In this document: piece by piece, positions 23,047 through 37,408 of the stretch
How the letters are laid out: the number at the start of each line of letters is the position of its first letter
How positions within the stretch are numbered: the first letter of the stretch is position 1
Assembly (NCBI GenBank): GCA_037783545.1
Contig: JBBELK010000444.1
Location: 558,001-622,000, forward strand
Length of the DNA: 64,000 bases
Reading direction: 5' to 3'
DNA from: Henricia sp. BOLD:AAB3569
Taxonomy: Eukaryota; Echinodermata; Asteroidea; Spinulosida; Echinasteridae
Program-made: the position numbers and the translations under genes
Notes under the pieces: generated by a model
The model's input: only the letters and a program-made list of their open reading frames with translations
Databases searched by the model: none
What the model was told of the DNA's origin: nothing

Positions 23047-25085
23047 ATGCGAAGCTTGTCTGGAAATTCCTTCAGCTCCAAAATTGCGATCATACCAGAC
23101 GCAGTGTTCTCCGAAAGCGGGGTCTGTTTGTGCCAACAATTAGTGTGCCGGCACTGAGTTTTAGCTACATTCGACAATAACTCGGCCGGTTTGAACAGGA
23201 AACAGTTCAAATTTGCAGTATACGTTTGCGATGTAGTTCTGTTTAAGCAGAAAACATGCGAAGCTTGTCTGGAAATTCCTTCAGCTCCAAAATTGCGATC
23301 ATACGAAAGCGGGGTCTGTTTGTACCAACAATTAGTGTGCCGGCACTGAGTTTTAGTTACATTTGACAATAACTCGGTCGGTTTGAACGGGAAACAGTTC
23401 AAATTTGCAGTATACGTTTGCGATGTAGTTCTGTTTAAGCAGAAAAAATGCGAAGCTTGTCTGGAAATTCCTTCAGCTCCAAAATTGCGATCATACGAAA
23501 GCGGGGTCTGTTTGTACCAACAATTGGTGTGCCGGCACTGAGTTTTAGCTACATTCGACAATAACTCGGTCGGTTTGAACTGGAAACAGTTCAAATTTGC
23601 AGTATACGTTTGCGATGTAGATCTGTTTAAGCAGAAAACATGCGAAGCTTGTCTGGAAATTCCTTCAGCTCCAAAATTGCGATCATACCAGACGCAGTGT
23701 TCTCCGAAAGCAGGGTCTGTTTGTGCCAACAATTAGTGTGCCGGCACTGAGTTTTAGCTACATTCGACAATAACTCGGTCGGTTTGAACAGGAAACAGTT
23801 CAAATTTGCAGTATACGTTTGCGTTGTAGATCTGTTTAAGCAGAAAACATGCGAAGCTTGTCCGGAAATTCCTTCAGCTCCAAAATTGCGATCATACCAG
23901 ACGCAGTGTTCTCCGAAAGCGGCGTCTGTTTGTGCCAACAATTAGTGTGCCGGCACTGAATTTTAGCTACATTCGACAATAACTCGGTCGGTTTGAACAG
24001 GAAACAGTTCAAATTTGCAGTATACGTTTGCGTTGTAGATCTGTTTAAGCAGAAAACATGCGAAGCTTGTCTGGAAATTCCTTCAGCTCCAAAATTGCGA
24101 TCATACCAGACGCAGTGTTCTGCGAAAGCGTGGTCTGTTTGTGCCAACAATTAGCATGCCGACACTGAGTTTTAGCTACATTCGACAATAACTCGTTCGG
24201 TTTGAACTGGAAACAGTTCAAATTTGCAGTATACGTTTGCGATGTAGATCTGTTTAAGCAGACAAAATGCGAAGCTTGTCTGGAAATTCCTTCAGCTCCA
24301 AACTTCCGATCATACCAGACGCAGTGTTCTCCGAAAGCAGCGTCTGTTTGTGCCAACAATTAGTGTGCCGGCACTGAGTTTTAGTTACATTTGACAATAA
24401 CTCGGTCGGTTTGAACGGGAAACAGTTCAAATTTGCAGTATACGTTTGTGATGTAGTTCTGTTTAAGCAGAAAAAAGGCCAAGCTTGTCTGGAAATTCCT
24501 TCAGCTCCAAAATTGCGATCATACGAAAGCGGGGTCTGTTTGTACCAACAATTAGTGTGCCGGCACTGAGTTTTAGTTACATTTGACAATAACTCGGTCG
24601 GTTTGAACTGGAAACAGTTCAAATTTGCAGTAAACGTCTGCGATGTAGATCTGTTGAAGCAGAAAACATGCGAAGCTTGTCTGGAAATTCCTTCAGCTCC
24701 AAAATTGCGATCATACCAGATGCAGTGTTCTCCGAAAGCGGGGTCTGTTTGTGCCAACAATTAGTGTGCCGGCACTGAGTTTTAGTTACATTTGACAATA
24801 ACTCGGTCGGTTTGAACTGGAAACAGTTCAAATTTGCAGTATACGTTTGCGATGTAGATCTGTTGAAGCAGAAAACATGCGAAGCTTGTCTGGAAATTCC
24901 TTCAGCTCCAAAATTGCGATCATACCAGACGCAGTGTTCTCCGAAAGCGGCGTCTGTTTGTGCCAACAATTAGTGTGCCGGCACTGAGTTTTAGCTACAT
25001 TCGACAATAACTCGGTCGGTTTGAACAGGAAACAGTTCAAATTTGCAGTATACGTTTGCGTTGTAGATCTGTTTAAGCAGAAAAC
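23047..25085 (+). repeat. 2,039-bp tandem unit, copy 1
   Basis: 10 x 209 - 3 x 17 bp, with short monomers at 23304, 23496 and 24523. It carries the rare TTGGTGTG, TTGTCCGG and AAGGCC variants. Repeated immediately downstream at offset 2,039. Confidence 0.87.
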
Positions 25086-27124
25086 ATGCGAAGCTTGTCT
25101 GGAAATTCCTTCAGCTCCAAAATTGCGATCATACCAGACGCAGTGTTCTCCGAAAGCGGGGTCTGTTTGTGCCAACAATTAGTGTGCCGGCACTGAGTTT
25201 TAGCTACATTCGACAATAACTCGGCCGGTTTGAACAGGAAACAGTTCAAATTTGCAGTATACGTTTGCGATGTAGTTCTGTTTAAGCAGAAAACATGCGA
25301 AGCTTGTCTGGAAATTCCTTCAGCTCCAAAATTGCGATCATACGAAAGCGGGGTCTGTTTGTACCAACAATTAGTGTGCCGGCACTGAGTTTTAGTTACA
25401 TTTGACAATAACTCGGTCGGTTTGAACGGGAAACAGTTCAAATTTGCAGTATACGTTTGCGATGTAGTTCTGTTTAAGCAGAAAAAATGCGAAGCTTGTC
25501 TGGAAATTCCTTCAGCTCCAAAATTGCGATCATACGAAAGCGGGGTCTGTTTGTACCAACAATTGGTGTGCCGGCACTGAGTTTTAGCTACATTCGACAA
25601 TAACTCGGTCGGTTTGAACTGGAAACAGTTCAAATTTGCAGTATACGTTTGCGATGTAGATCTGTTTAAGCAGAAAACATGCGAAGCTTGTCTGGAAATT
25701 CCTTCAGCTCCAAAATTGCGATCATACCAGACGCAGTGTTCTCCGAAAGCAGGGTCTGTTTGTGCCAACAATTAGTGTGCCGGCACTGAGTTTTAGCTAC
25801 ATTCGACAATAACTCGGTCGGTTTGAACAGGAAACAGTTCAAATTTGCAGTATACGTTTGCGTTGTAGATCTGTTTAAGCAGAAAACATGCGAAGCTTGT
25901 CCGGAAATTCCTTCAGCTCCAAAATTGCGATCATACCAGACGCAGTGTTCTCCGAAAGCGGCGTCTGTTTGTGCCAACAATTAGTGTGCCGGCACTGAAT
26001 TTTAGCTACATTCGACAATAACTCGGTCGGTTTGAACAGGAAACAGTTCAAATTTGCAGTATACGTTTGCGTTGTAGATCTGTTTAAGCAGAAAACATGC
26101 GAAGCTTGTCTGGAAATTCCTTCAGCTCCAAAATTGCGATCATACCAGACGCAGTGTTCTGCGAAAGCGTGGTCTGTTTGTGCCAACAATTAGCATGCCG
26201 ACACTGAGTTTTAGCTACATTCGACAATAACTCGTTCGGTTTGAACTGGAAACAGTTCAAATTTGCAGTATACGTTTGCGATGTAGATCTGTTTAAGCAG
26301 ACAAAATGCGAAGCTTGTCTGGAAATTCCTTCAGCTCCAAACTTCCGATCATACCAGACGCAGTGTTCTCCGAAAGCAGCGTCTGTTTGTGCCAACAATT
26401 AGTGTGCCGGCACTGAGTTTTAGTTACATTTGACAATAACTCGGTCGGTTTGAACGGGAAACAGTTCAAATTTGCAGTATACGTTTGTGATGTAGTTCTG
26501 TTTAAGCAGAAAAAAGGCCAAGCTTGTCTGGAAATTCCTTCAGCTCCAAAATTGCGATCATACGAAAGCGGGGTCTGTTTGTACCAACAATTAGTGTGCC
26601 GGCACTGAGTTTTAGTTACATTTGACAATAACTCGGTCGGTTTGAACTGGAAACAGTTCAAATTTGCAGTAAACGTCTGCGATGTAGATCTGTTGAAGCA
26701 GAAAACATGCGAAGCTTGTCTGGAAATTCCTTCAGCTCCAAAATTGCGATCATACCAGATGCAGTGTTCTCCGAAAGCGGGGTCTGTTTGTGCCAACAAT
26801 TAGTGTGCCGGCACTGAGTTTTAGTTACATTTGACAATAACTCGGTCGGTTTGAACTGGAAACAGTTCAAATTTGCAGTATACGTTTGCGATGTAGATCT
26901 GTTGAAGCAGAAAACATGCGAAGCTTGTCTGGAAATTCCTTCAGCTCCAAAATTGCGATCATACCAGACGCAGTGTTCTCCGAAAGCGGCGTCTGTTTGT
27001 GCCAACAATTAGTGTGCCGGCACTGAGTTTTAGCTACATTCGACAATAACTCGGTCGGTTTGAACAGGAAACAGTTCAAATTTGCAGTATACGTTTGCGT
27101 TGTAGATCTGTTTAAGCAGAAAAC
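25086..27124 (+). repeat. 2,039-bp tandem unit, copy 2
   Basis: Head-to-tail duplicate of 23047-25085, with short monomers at 25342, 25534 and 26562 and the same rare variants. The match to the first unit continues to about 27,189, where GCGTGG replaces GCGGGG. Confidence 0.87.
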
Positions 27125-27540
27125 ATGCGAAGCTTGTCTGGAAATTCCTTCAGCTCCAAAATTGCGATCATACCAGACGCAGTGTTCTGCGAAAGCGTGG
27201 TCTGTTTGTGCCAACAATTAGCATGCCGACACTGAGTTTTAGCTACATTCGACAATAACTCGTTCGGTTTGAACTGGAAACAGTTCAAATTTGCAGTATA
27301 CGTTTGCGATGTAGATCTGTTTAAGCAGACAAAATGCGAAGCTTGTCTGGAAATTCCTTCAGCTCCAAACTTCCGATCATACCAGACACAGTGTTCTCCG
27401 AAAGCAGCGTCTGTTTGTGCCAACAATTAGTGTGCCGGCACTGAGTTTTAGCTACATTCGACAATAACTCGGTCGGTTTGAACAGGAAACAGTTCAAATT
27501 TGCAGTATACGTTTGCGTTGTAGATCTGTTGAAGCAGAAA

Positions 27541-28568
27541 ACATGCGAAGCTTGTCTGGAAATTCCTTCAGCTCCAAAATTGCGATCATACGAAAGCGGG
27601 GTCTGTTTGTACCAACAATTAGTGTGCCGGCACTGAGTTTTAGCTACATTCGACAATAACTCGGTCGGTTTGAACTGGAAACAGTTCAAATTTGCAGTAT
27701 ACGTTTGCGATGTAGATCTGTTTAAGCAGAAAACATGCGAAGCTTGTCTGGAAATTCCTTCAGCTCCAAAATTGCGATCATACCAGACGCAGTGTTCTCC
27801 GAAAGCAGGGTCTGTTTGTGCCAACAATTAGTGTGCCGGCACTGAGTTTTAGCTACATTCGACAATAACTCGGTCGGTTTGAACAGGAAACAGTTCAAAT
27901 TTGCAGTATACGTTTGCGTTGTAGATCTGTTTAAGCAGAAAACATGCGAAGCTTGTCTGGAAATTCCTTCAGCTCCAAAATTGCGATCATACCAGACGCA
28001 GTGTTCTCCGAAAGCGGCGTCTGTTTGTGCCAACAATTAGTGTGCCGGCACTGAATTTTAGCTACATTCGACAATAACTCGGTCGGTTTGAACAGGAAAC
28101 AGTTCAAATTTGCAGTATACGTTTGCGTTGTAGATCTGTTTAAGCAGAAAACATGCGAAGCTTGTCTGGAAATTCCTTCAGCTCCAAAATTGCGATCATA
28201 CCAGACGCAGTGTTCTGCGAAAGCGTGGTCTGTTTGTGCCAACAATTAGCATGCCGACACTGAGTTTTAGCTACATTCGACAATAACTCGTTCGGTTTGA
28301 ACTGGAAACAGTTCAAATTTGCAGTATACGTTTGCGATGTAGATCTGTTTAAGCAGACAAAATGCGAAGCTTGTCTGGAAATTCCTTCAGCTCCAAAATT
28401 GCGATCATACCAGACGCAGTGTTCTCCGAAAGCAGCGTCTGTTTGTGCCAACAATTAGTGTGCCGGCACTGAGTTTTAGCTACATTCGACAATAACTCGG
28501 TCGGTTTGAACAGGAAACAGTTCAAATTTGCAGTATACGTTTGCGTTGTAGATCTGTTTAAGCAGAAA
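27541..28568 (+). repeat. 1,028-bp (5-mer) tandem unit
   Basis: 5 x 209 - 17 bp. The block repeats at 28,569-29,494 before diverging at GTTACATTTG versus GCTACATTCG. It bridges the 2,039-bp pair and the start of the 8,015-bp duplicate. Confidence 0.8.
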
Positions 28569-28758
28569 ACATGCGAAGCTTGTCTGGAAATTCCTTCAGC
28601 TCCAAAATTGCGATCATACGAAAGCGGGGTCTGTTTGTACCAACAATTAGTGTGCCGGCACTGAGTTTTAGCTACATTCGACAATAACTCGGTCGGTTTG
28701 AACTGGAAACAGTTCAAATTTGCAGTATACGTTTGCGATGTAGATCTGTTTAAGCAGA

Positions 28759-31700
28759 AAACATGCGAAGCTTGTCTGGAAATTCCTTCAGCTCCAAAAT
28801 TGCGATCATACCAGACGCAGTGTTCTCCGAAAGCAGGGTCTGTTTGTGCCAACAATTAGTGTGCCGGCACTGAGTTTTAGCTACATTCGACAATAACTCG
28901 GTCGGTTTGAACAGGAAACAGTTCAAATTTGCAGTATACGTTTGCGTTGTAGATCTGTTTAAGCAGAAAACATGCGAAGCTTGTCTGGAAATTCCTTCAG
29001 CTCCAAAATTGCGATCATACCAGACGCAGTGTTCTCCGAAAGCGGCGTCTGTTTGTGCCAACAATTAGTGTGCCGGCACTGAATTTTAGCTACATTCGAC
29101 AATAACTCGGTCGGTTTGAACAGGAAACAGTTCAAATTTGCAGTATACGTTTGCGTTGTAGATCTGTTTAAGCAGAAAACATGCGAAGCTTGTCTGGAAA
29201 TTCCTTCAGCTCCAAAATTGCGATCATACCAGACGCAGTGTTCTGCGAAAGCGTGGTCTGTTTGTGCCAACAATTAGCATGCCGACACTGAGTTTTAGCT
29301 ACATTCGACAATAACTCGTTCGGTTTGAACTGGAAACAGTTCAAATTTGCAGTATACGTTTGCGATGTAGATCTGTTTAAGCAGACAAAATGCGAAGCTT
29401 GTCTGGAAATTCCTTCAGCTCCAAAATTGCGATCATACCAGACGCAGTGTTCTCCGAAAGCAGCGTCTGTTTGTGCCAACAATTAGTGTGCCGGCACTGA
29501 GTTTTAGTTACATTTGACAATAACTCGGTCGGTTTGAACGGGAAACAGTTCAAATTTGCAGTATACGTTTGTGATGTAGTTCTGTTTAAGCAGAAAACAT
29601 GCGAAGCTTGTCTGGAAATTCCTTCATCTCCAAAATTGCGATCATACCAGACGCAGTGTTCTGCGAAAGCGTGGTCTGTTTGTGCCAACAATTAGCATGC
29701 CGACACTGAGTTTTAGCTACATTCGACAATAACTCGTTCGGTTTGAACTGGAAACAGTTCAAATTTGCAGTATACGTTTGCGATGTAGATCTGTTTAAGC
29801 AGACAAAATGCGAAGCTTGTCTGGAAATTCCTTCAGCTCCAAACTTCCGATCATACCAGACACAGTGTTCTCCGAAAGCAGCGTCTGTTTGTGCCAACAA
29901 TTAGTGTGCCGGCACTGAGTTTTAGCTACATTCGACAATAACTCGGTCGGTTTGAACAGGAAACAGTTCAAATTTGCAGTATACGTTTGCGTTGTAGATC
30001 TGTTGAAGCAGAAAACATGCGAAGCTTGTCTGGAAATTCCTTCAGCTCCAAAATTGCGATTATACCAGACGCAGTGTTCTCCGAAAGCGGCGTCTGTTTG
30101 TGCCAACAATTAGTGTGCCGGCACTGAGTTTTAGCTACATTCGACAATAACTCGGTCGGTTTGAACAGGAAACAGTTCAAATTTGCAGTATACGTTTGCG
30201 TTGTAGATCTGTTTAAGCAGAAAACATGCGAAGCTTGTCTGGAAATTCCTTCAGCTCCAAAATTGCGATCATACCAGACGCAGTGTTCTGCGAAAGCGTG
30301 GTCTGTTTGTGCCAACAATTAGCATGCCGACACTGAGTTTTAGCTACATTCGACAATAACTCGTTCGGTTTGAACTGGAAACAGTTCAAATTTGCAGTAT
30401 ACGTTTGCGATGTAGATCTGTTTAAGCAGACAAAATGCGAAGCTTGTCTGGAAATTCCTTCAGCTCCAAACTTCCGATCATACCAGACACAGTGTTCTCC
30501 GAAAGCAGCGTCTGTTTGTGCCAACAATTAGCATGCCGACACTGAGTTTTGGCTACATTCGACAATAACTCGGCCGGTTTGAACAGGAAACAGTTCAAAT
30601 TTGCAGTATACGTTTGCGATGTAGTTCTGTTTAAGCAGAAAACATGCGAAGCTTGTCTGGAAATTCCTTCAGCTCCAAAATTGCGATCATACCAGACGCA
30701 GTGTTCTCCGAAAGCGGGGTCTGTTTGTGCCAACAATTAGTGTGCCGGCACTGAGTTTTAGCTACATTCGACAATAACTCGTTCTGTTTGAACTGGAAAC
30801 AGTTCAAATTTGCAGTATACGTTTGCGATGTAGATCTGTTTAAGCAGACAAAATGCGAAGCTTGTCTGGAAATTCCTTCAGCTCCAAACTTTCGATCATA
30901 CCAGACGCAGTGTTCTCCGAAAGCGGGGTCTGTTTGTGCCAACAATTAGTGTGCCGGCACTGAGTTTTAGCTACATTCGACAATAACTCGGCCGGTTTGA
31001 ACAGGAAACAGTTCAAATTTGCAGTATACGTTTGCGATGTAGTTCTGTTTAAGCAGAAAAAATGCGAAGCTTGTCTGGAAATTCCTTCAGCTCCAAAATT
31101 GCGATCATACCAGACGCAGTGTTCTCCGAAAGCGGGGTCTGTTTGTGCCAACAATTAGTGTGCCGGCACTGAGTTTTAGCTACATTCGACAATAACTCGG
31201 CCGGTTTGAACAGGAAACAGTTCAAATTTGCAGTATACGTTTGCGATGTAGTTCTGTTTAAGCAGAAAACATGCGAAGCTTGTCTGGAAATTCCTTCAGC
31301 TCCAAAATTGCGATCATACGAAAGCGGGGTCTGTTTGTACCAACAATTAGTGTGCCGGCACTGAGTTTTAGTTACATTTGACAATAACTCGGTCGGTTTG
31401 AACGGGAAACAGTTCAAATTTGCAGTATACGTTTGCGATGTAGTTCTGTTTAAGCAGAAAAAATGCGAAGCTTGTCTGGAAATTCCTTCAGCTCCAAAAT
31501 TGCGATCATACGAAAGCGGGGTCTGTTTGTACCAACAATTGGTGTGCCGGCACTGAGTTTTAGCTACATTCGACAATAACTCGGTCGGTTTGAACTGGAA
31601 ACAGTTCAAATTTGCAGTATACGTTTGCGATGTAGATCTGTTTAAGCAGAAAACATGCGAAGCTTGTCTGGAAATTCCTTCAGCTCCAAAATTGCGATCA

Positions 31701-34700
31701 TACCAGACGCAGTGTTCTCCGAAAGCAGGGTCTGTTTGTGCCAACAATTAGTGTGCCGGCACTGAGTTTTAGCTACATTCGACAATAACTCGGTCGGTTT
31801 GAACAGGAAACAGTTCAAATTTGCAGTATACGTTTGCGTTGTAGATCTGTTTAAGCAGAAAACATGCGAAGCTTGTCCGGAAATTCCTTCAGCTCCAAAA
31901 TTGCGATCATACCAGACGCAGTGTTCTCCGAAAGCGGCGTCTGTTTGTGCCAACAATTAGTGTGCCGGCACTGAATTTTAGCTACATTCGACAATAACTC
32001 GGTCGGTTTGAACAGGAAACAGTTCAAATTTGCAGTATACGTTTGCGTTGTAGATCTGTTTAAGCAGAAAACATGCGAAGCTTGTCTGGAAATTCCTTCA
32101 GCTCCAAAATTGCGATCATACCAGACGCAGTGTTCTGCGAAAGCGTGGTCTGTTTGTGCCAACAATTAGCATGCCGACACTGAGTTTTAGCTACATTCGA
32201 CAATAACTCGTTCGGTTTGAACTGGAAACAGTTCAAATTTGCAGTATACGTTTGCGATGTAGATCTGTTTAAGCAGACAAAATGCGAAGCTTGTCTGGAA
32301 ATTCCTTCAGCTCCAAACTTCCGATCATACCAGACGCAGTGTTCTCCGAAAGCAGCGTCTGTTTGTGCCAACAATTAGTGTGCCGGCACTGAGTTTTAGT
32401 TACATTTGACAATAACTCGGTCGGTTTGAACGGGAAACAGTTCAAATTTGCAGTATACGTTTGTGATGTAGTTCTGTTTAAGCAGAAAAAAGGCCAAGCT
32501 TGTCTGGAAATTCCTTCAGCTCCAAAATTGCGATCATACGAAAGCGGGGTCTGTTTGTACCAACAATTAGTGTGCCGGCACTGAGTTTTAGTTACATTTG
32601 ACAATAACTCGGTCGGTTTGAACTGGAAACAGTTCAAATTTGCAGTAAACGTCTGCGATGTAGATCTGTTGAAGCAGAAAACATGCGAAGCTTGTCTGGA
32701 AATTCCTTCAGCTCCAAAATTGCGATCATACCAGATGCAGTGTTCTCCGAAAGCGGGGTCTGTTTGTGCCAACAATTAGTGTGCCGGCACTGAGTTTTAG
32801 TTACATTTGACAATAACTCGGTCGGTTTGAACTGGAAACAGTTCAAATTTGCAGTATACGTTTGCGATGTAGATCTGTTGAAGCAGAAAACATGCGAAGC
32901 TTGTCTGGAAATTCCTTCAGCTCCAAAATTGCGATCATACCAGACGCAGTGTTCTCCGAAAGCGGCGTCTGTTTGTGCCAACAATTAGTGTGCCGGCACT
33001 GAGTTTTAGCTACATTCGACAATAACTCGGTCGGTTTGAACAGGAAACAGTTCAAATTTGCAGTATACGTTTGCGTTGTAGATCTGTTTAAGCAGAAAAC
33101 ATGCGAAGCTTGTCTGGAAATTCCTTCAGCTCCAAAATTGCGATCATACCAGACGCAGTGTTCTCCGAAAGCGGGGTCTGTTTGTGCCAACAATTAGTGT
33201 GCCGGCACTGAGTTTTAGCTACATTCGACAATAACTCGGCCGGTTTGAACAGGAAACAGTTCAAATTTGCAGTATACGTTTGCGATGTAGTTCTGTTTAA
33301 GCAGAAAACATGCGAAGCTTGTCTGGAAATTCCTTCAGCTCCAAAATTGCGATCATACGAAAGCGGGGTCTGTTTGTACCAACAATTAGTGTGCCGGCAC
33401 TGAGTTTTAGTTACATTTGACAATAACTCGGTCGGTTTGAACGGGAAACAGTTCAAATTTGCAGTATACGTTTGCGATGTAGTTCTGTTTAAGCAGAAAA
33501 AATGCGAAGCTTGTCTGGAAATTCCTTCAGCTCCAAAATTGCGATCATACGAAAGCGGGGTCTGTTTGTACCAACAATTGGTGTGCCGGCACTGAGTTTT
33601 AGCTACATTCGACAATAACTCGGTCGGTTTGAACTGGAAACAGTTCAAATTTGCAGTATACGTTTGCGATGTAGATCTGTTTAAGCAGAAAACATGCGAA
33701 GCTTGTCTGGAAATTCCTTCAGATCCAAAATTGCGATCATACCAGACGCAGTGTTCTCCGAAAGCAGGGTCTGTTTGTGCCAACAATTAGTGTGCCGGCA
33801 CTGAGTTTTAGCTACATTCGACAATAACTCGGTCGGTTTGAACAGGAAACAGTTCAAATTTGCAGTATACGTTTGCGTTGTAGATCTGTTTAAGCAGAAA
33901 ACATGCGAAGCTTGTCCGGAAATTCCTTCAGCTCCAAAATTGCGATCATACCAGACGCAGTGTTCTCCGAAAGCGGCGTCTGTTTGTGCCAACAATTAGT
34001 GTGCCGGCACTGAATTTTAGCTACATTCGACAATAACTCGGTCGGTTTGAACAGGAAACAGTTCAAATTTGCAGTATACGTTTGCGTTGTAGATCTGTTT
34101 AAGCAGAAAACATGCGAAGCTTGTCTGGAAATTCCTTCAGCTCCAAAATTGCGATCATACCAGACGCAGTGTTCTGCGAAAGCGTGGTCTGTTTGTGCCA
34201 ACAATTAGCATGCCGACACTGAGTTTTAGCTACATTCGACAATAACTCGTTCGGTTTGAACTGGAAACAGTTCAAATTTGCAGTATACGTTTGCGATGTA
34301 GATCTGTTTAAGCAGACAAAATGCGAAGCTTGTCTGGAAATTCCTTCAGCTCCAAACTTCCGATCATACCAGACGCAGTGTTCTCCGAAAGCAGCGTCTG
34401 TTTGTGCCAACAATTAGTGTGCCGGCACTGAGTTTTAGTTACATTTGACAATAACTCGGTCGGTTTGAACGGGAAACAGTTCAAATTTGCAGTATACGTT
34501 TGTGATGTAGTTCTGTTTAAGCAGAAAAAAGGCCAAGCTTGTCTGGAAATTCCTTCAGCTCCAAAATTGCGATCATACGAAAGCGGGGTCTGTTTGTACC
34601 AACAATTAGTGTGCCGGCACTGAGTTTTAGTTACATTTGACAATAACTCGGTCGGTTTGAACTGGAAACAGTTCAAATTTGCAGTAAACGTCTGCGATGT

Positions 34701-35139
34701 AGATCTGTTGAAGCAGAAAACATGCGAAGCTTGTCTGGAAATTCCTTCAGCTCCAAAATTGCGATCATACCAGATGCAGTGTTCTCCGAAAGCGGGGTCT
34801 GTTTGTGCCAACAATTAGTGTGCCGGCACTGAGTTTTAGTTACATTTGACAATAACTCGGTCGGTTTGAACTGGAAACAGTTCAAATTTGCAGTATACGT
34901 TTGCGATGTAGATCTGTTGAAGCAGAAAACATGCGAAGCTTGTCTGGAAATTCCTTCAGCTCCAAAATTGCGATCATACCAGACGCAGTGTTCTCCGAAA
35001 GCGGCGTCTGTTTGTGCCAACAATTAGTGTGCCGGCACTGAGTTTTAGCTACATTCGACAATAACTCGGTCGGTTTGAACAGGAAACAGTTCAAATTTGC
35101 AGTATACGTTTGCGTTGTAGATCTGTTTAAGCAGAAAAC
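28759..35139 (+). repeat. Long segmental duplicate of 20,744-27,124 (period 8,015 bp)
   Basis: A constant offset of 8,015 bp (39 monomers, eight short) holds throughout with no indel. Differences I found inside it are 21612 G / 29627 T, 21789 T / 29804 C and 25708 C / 33723 A. The block includes its own segment B and a 2,039-bp pair (31,062-33,100 and 33,101-35,139). The near identity implies a recent event or strong homogenisation. A full alignment would be needed to count all differences. Confidence 0.88.
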
Positions 35140-37408
35140 ATGCGAAGCTTGTCTGGAAATTCCTTCAGCTCCAAAATTGCGATCATACCAGACGCAGTGT
35201 TCTGCGAAAGCGTGGTCTGTTTGTGCCAACAATTAGCATGCCGACACTGAGTTTTAGCTACATTCGACAATAACTCGTTCGGTTTGAACTGGAAACAGTT
35301 CAAATTTGCAGTATACGTTTGCGATGTAGATCTGTTTAAGCAGACAAAATGCGAAGCTTGTCTGGAAATTCCTTCAGCTCCAAAATTGCGATCATACCAG
35401 ACGCAGTGTTCTCCGAAAGCAGCGTCTGTTTGTGCCAACAATTAGTGTGCCGGCACTGAGTTTTAGCTACATTCGACAATAACTCGGTCGGTTTGAACTG
35501 GAAACAGTTCAAATTTGCAGTATACGTTTGCGATGTAGATCTGTTTAAGCAGAAAACATGCGAAGCTTGTCTGGAAATTCCTTCAGCTCCAAAATTGCGA
35601 TCATACCAGACGCAGTGTTCTCCGAAAGCGGCGTCTGTTTGTGCCAACAATTAGTGTGCCGGCACTGAGTTTTAGCTACATTCGACAATAACTCGGTCGG
35701 TTTGAACAGGAAACAGTTCAAATTTGCAGTATACGTTTGCGTTGTAGATCTGTTTAAGCAGAAAACATGCGAAGCTTGTCTGGAAATTCCTTCAGCTCCA
35801 AAATTGCGATCATACCAGACGCAGTGTTCTGCGAAAGCGTGGTCTGTTTGTGCCAACAATTAGCATGCCGACACTGAGTTTTAGCTACATTCGACAATAA
35901 CTCGTTCGGTTTGAACTGGAAACAGTTCAAATTTGCAGTATACGTTTGCGATGTAGATCTGTTTAAGCAGACAAAATGCGAAGCTTGTCTGGAAATTCCT
36001 TCAGCTCCAAACTTCCGATCATACCAGACGCAGTGTTCTCCGAAAGCAGCGTCTGTTTGTGCCAACAATTAGTGTGCCGGCACTGAGTTTTAGCTACATT
36101 CGACAATAACTCGGTCGGTTTGAACTGGAAACAGTTCAAATTTGCAGTATACGTTTGCGATGTAGATCTGTTTAAGCAGAAAACATGCGAAGCTTGTCTG
36201 GAAATTCCTTCAGCTCCAAAATTGCGATCATACCAGACGCAGTGTTCTCCGAAAGCGGCGTCTGTTTGTGCCAACAATTAGTGTGCCGGCACTGAGTTTT
36301 AGCTACATTCGACAATAACTCGGTCGGTTTGAACAGGAAACAGTTCAAATTTGCAGTATACGTTTGCGTTGTAGATCTGTTTAAGCAGAAAACATGCGAA
36401 GCTTGTCTGGAAATTCCTTCAGCTCCAAAATTGCGATCATACCAGACGCAGTGTTCTGCGAAAGCGTGGTCTGTTTGTGCCAACAATTAGCATGCCGACA
36501 CTGAGTTTTAGCTACATTCGACAATAACTCGTTCGGTTTGAACTGGAAACAGTTCAAATTTGCAGTATACGTTTGCGATGTAGATCTGTTTAAGCAGACA
36601 AAATGCGAAGCTTGTCTGGAAATTCCTTCAGCTCCAAACTTCCGATCATACCAGACGCAGTGTTCTCCGAAAGCAGCGTCTGTTTGTGCCAACAATTAGT
36701 GTGCCGGCACTGAGTTTTAGTTACATTTGACAATAACTCGGTCGGTTTGAACGGGAAACAGTTCAAATTTGCAGTATACGTTTGTGATGTAGTTCTGTTT
36801 AAGCAGAAAAAAGGCGAAGCTTGTCTGGAAATTCCTTCAGCTCCAAAATTGCGATCATACGAAAGCGGGGTCTGTTTGTACCAACAATTAGTGTGCCGGC
36901 ACTGAGTTTTAGTTACATTTGACAATAACTCGGTCGGTTTGAACTGGAAACAGTTCAAATTTGCAGTAAACGTCTGCGATGTAGATCTGTTGAAGCAGAA
37001 AACATGCGAAGCTTGTCTGGAAATTCCTTCAGCTCCAAAATTGCGATCATACCAGATGCAGTGTTCTCCGAAAGCGGGGTCTGTTTGTGCCAACAATTAG
37101 TGTGCCGGCACTGAGTTTTAGTTACATTTGACAATAACTCGGTCGGTTTGAACTGGAAACAGTTCAAATTTGCAGTATACGTTTGCGATGTAGATCTGTT
37201 GAAGCAGAAAACATGCGAAGCTTGTCTGGAAATTCCTTCAGCTCCAAAATTGCGATCATACCAGACGCAGTGTTCTCCGAAAGCGGCGTCTGTTTGTGCC
37301 AACAATTAGTGTGCCGGCACTGAGTTTTAGCTACATTCGACAATAACTCGGTCGGTTTGAACAGGAAACAGTTCAAATTTGCAGTATACGTTTGCGTTGT
37401 AGATCTGT
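35127..37408 (+). repeat. 2,282-bp (11-mer) tandem unit, copy 1
   Basis: 11 x 209 - 17 bp, with a short monomer near 36859 that is preceded by the AAGGCG intermediate variant (36810). Homology at this offset reaches back to about 34,030, where the equivalent monomer carries AAGGCC. Confidence 0.85.
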
